DNA from: Mycolicibacterium chlorophenolicum
Lineage (GTDB): Bacteria; Actinomycetota; Actinomycetes; Mycobacteriales; Mycobacteriaceae
Direction: 5' to 3'
Length of the DNA stretch: 64,000 bases
NCBI RefSeq assembly: GCF_001044235.1
Contig: NZ_JYNL01000003.1
Span: 1 to 64,000, forward strand
In this document: in pieces, positions 62,950 through 64,000 of the stretch
Layout: the number at the start of each line of letters is the position of its first letter
How positions within the stretch are numbered: position 1 is the first letter of the stretch
Program-made: the position numbers and the translations under genes
Notes under the pieces: generated by a model
The model's input: only the letters and a program-made list of their open reading frames with translations
Told to the model about the DNA's origin: nothing
Databases searched by the model: none

Positions 62950-64000
62950 CTAGCGGTTCCTGGTGGCGAGTATGCGTGCCCCCATCACGTCGGCGAGGAG
63001 CTCGATGGCGGCGTATTCCTCGTCGGCGACGGGGGGACCGTGCGCCGTTACCGCCGCCAGGTAGTCATCCTCATCGACAAAAACAGGCCCCTGTGGACTG
63101 GACTCGACGCGTTCGCCAGTCGCCGGGGTGATTCCCTTCAATTCGTCTTGCAGCGCCAGCCACGCGTGCCAGGCGGCGCGCTCTCGGCGATATCGGGCGA
63201 TCCGGTCGGCTTGGGCTTCGTCAAGATGGTGCCCGAGAGCAATATCATCAAGGGTCGTCGAGCCCGGACCCACCGTGGCACCGGCTCGGTTGATGAGCCC
63301 GGCAGTCCTCAGCGCGGCGATCGACAGCTGCCCGGTACGCGAACTCACCCGTGCCGCGGCATAGATATCGGCTGGCCGAGTCATTCCGGCGTTCACAATC
63401 AGCTCGTAGACCAGACGGTGATGGCGGCCGATGATGCTCCAGGCCGGGTGCACATCAGTGACGCTGACGCGCTCCAGCGGCACCGGCGTGATCTTCTCGG
63501 GGTGTTCGGTCGTCAACGCGTAGTGGTCGGCGTCGCGGCCGATTCCTGGGCGCACCAACAGGATCGGAGCACCTACCATATCCCGCGTTCTTCGAAGCAC
63601 CTCAAATGTCGTGGTGGCTGTCATCAACCCGGCTGACAGCGATAGTCCGCGGCCTCCCACACCAACGATCGGGGTACCTGACCGGATCTCACCTGCCACC
63701 GCTGCTTTGATAGCCAGAGCTTGGTACACATCCCGAACCGTCCACCGCAGGGGGCTACCGGCGAACTCGCGATCAGCCCACGCCAGCGCGTGGGCCAGCC
63801 AGCGACCGATCGGCCCGCCAGCGGGCTGCCCCGACTGTGAGTTTCTCTTCCTGTGTGCGGCGCGATTCGTTTCGTGGGCGATTGTTGCCGCGTAGTCCAG
63901 TGCTTTGCGGACGTCGCGGGCAAGTTGGGCGTCGGCGCGGGGGCCGTGTTTGGTGTGGTAGGAGGCGCCTAGGCCGTTCCAGGGGCGTCCCGGCTGGCTG
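62950..64000 (-). CDS. Hypothetical plasmid protein, 5' end beyond the window
   Basis: The frame stays open from 62950 to the right edge, giving at least 350 codons. The apparent GTG start near 63729 is internal, because the upstream codons continue as ordinary protein: GRPWNGLGASYHTKHGPRAD, then DVRKALDYAATIAHETNRAAHRKRN, then GRWLALALAW-like helices and REFAGSPLRWTVRDVYQ. Visible features include a glycine-rich GVGGRGLSLSAGLMTATTT segment and a helix-turn-helix-like TRPADIYAAARVSSRTGQLSIAALRTAGL. It has the character of a plasmid replication or transfer-region protein, but I do not recognise the family. Confidence 0.78.
   Translation of the reverse strand, partial: SQPGRPWNGLGASYHTKHGPRADAQLARDVRKALDYAATIAHETNRAAHRKRNSQSGQPAGGPIGRWLAHALAWADREFAGSPLRWTVRDVYQALAIKAAVAGEIRSGTPIVGVGGRGLSLSAGLMTATTTFEVLRRTRDMVGAPILLVRPGIGRDADHYALTTEHPEKITPVPLERVSVTDVHPAWSIIGRHHRLVYELIVNAGMTRPADIYAAARVSSRTGQLSIAALRTAGLINRAGATVGPGSTTLDDIALGHHLDEAQADRIARYRRERAAWHAWLALQDELKGITPATGERVESSPQGPVFVDEDDYLAAVTAHGPPVADEEYAAIELLADVMGARILATRNR

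Noticed and set aside
1..64000. tRNA or rRNA genes
   Set aside because: Looked for GGTTCGA-type T-loops with paired stems and for conserved rRNA strings; none convincing.

Overview
The window reads as part of an accessory replicon, most likely a large plasmid or megaplasmid, of a Mycobacterium or close relative. Three things point to this. The DNA is GC-rich, with many GTG and TTG starts. It carries mycobacterial families: an MmpS/MmpL pair, a DUF732 protein and a DUF5078 protein. At the right end there is a complete parAB partition locus with three parS-like palindromes, a DUF2637 membrane protein and toxin-antitoxin genes. No replication initiator, rRNA, tRNA or CRISPR array was recognised.

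Layout. 1-11980: a catabolic block with an aldehyde dehydrogenase (cut by the left edge), VOC protein, MBL-fold hydrolase, FAD monooxygenase, a large SARP/MalT-like ATP-binding regulator, a LigM/DesA-type tetrahydrofolate-dependent O-demethylase and an SDR protein that lacks the SDR catalytic residues. 12665-22219: central carbon genes, namely malic enzyme, pyruvate carboxylase, a fused E1 alpha-beta plus E2 2-oxo-acid dehydrogenase (no E3) and a divergent GntR regulator. 22286-25211: TetR regulator, glycosyltransferase and alpha/beta hydrolase. 25278-35026: a second catabolic block with a TIM-barrel isomerase, MHS transporter, M24-fold enzyme, XRE-cupin regulator and a tandemly duplicated divergent pair (bicupin / beta-hydroxyacid dehydrogenase) with a carboxymuconolactone-decarboxylase-like gene between. 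36180-44300: scattered genes (DoxX, di-iron MBL protein, two GntR regulators, enoyl-CoA hydratase, second CMD protein, RibD-like reductase) separated by decayed DNA and an IS5-type remnant. 44893-54519: secreted and membrane proteins, TetR, a second LigM-like demethylase and a four-gene translationally coupled mmpS-mmpL operon. 54520-64000: about 2.4 kb without recognisable genes, then parAB, hypothetical plasmid genes, a MazF-type pair, a broken vapBC locus inside inverted repeats, DUF2637, and a gene running off the right edge.

How the parts may work together (inference). Two LigM-like demethylases, a FAD monooxygenase, ring-processing families (bicupin, CMD, VOC, ECH), an importer and several dedicated regulators suggest uptake and breakdown of methoxylated aromatic or similar plant-derived acids. 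Malic enzyme, pyruvate carboxylase and the 2-oxo-acid dehydrogenase would link the products to central metabolism. The substrate cannot be read from the sequence.

The strongest novel signals are: (i) three parS-like palindromes with an identical 20-bp core but different, individually perfect palindromic arms; (ii) an 18-bp operator-like sequence fused to a TTGACG/17-bp/TA-box promoter, repeated upstream of three unrelated leftward units; (iii) a 17-bp operator repeated in three promoters around the XRE-cupin regulator; (iv) a small coupled ORF and a 47-bp palindromic structure at the head of the mmpS-mmpL operon; (v) a vapBC remnant enclosed by about 45-bp inverted repeats.
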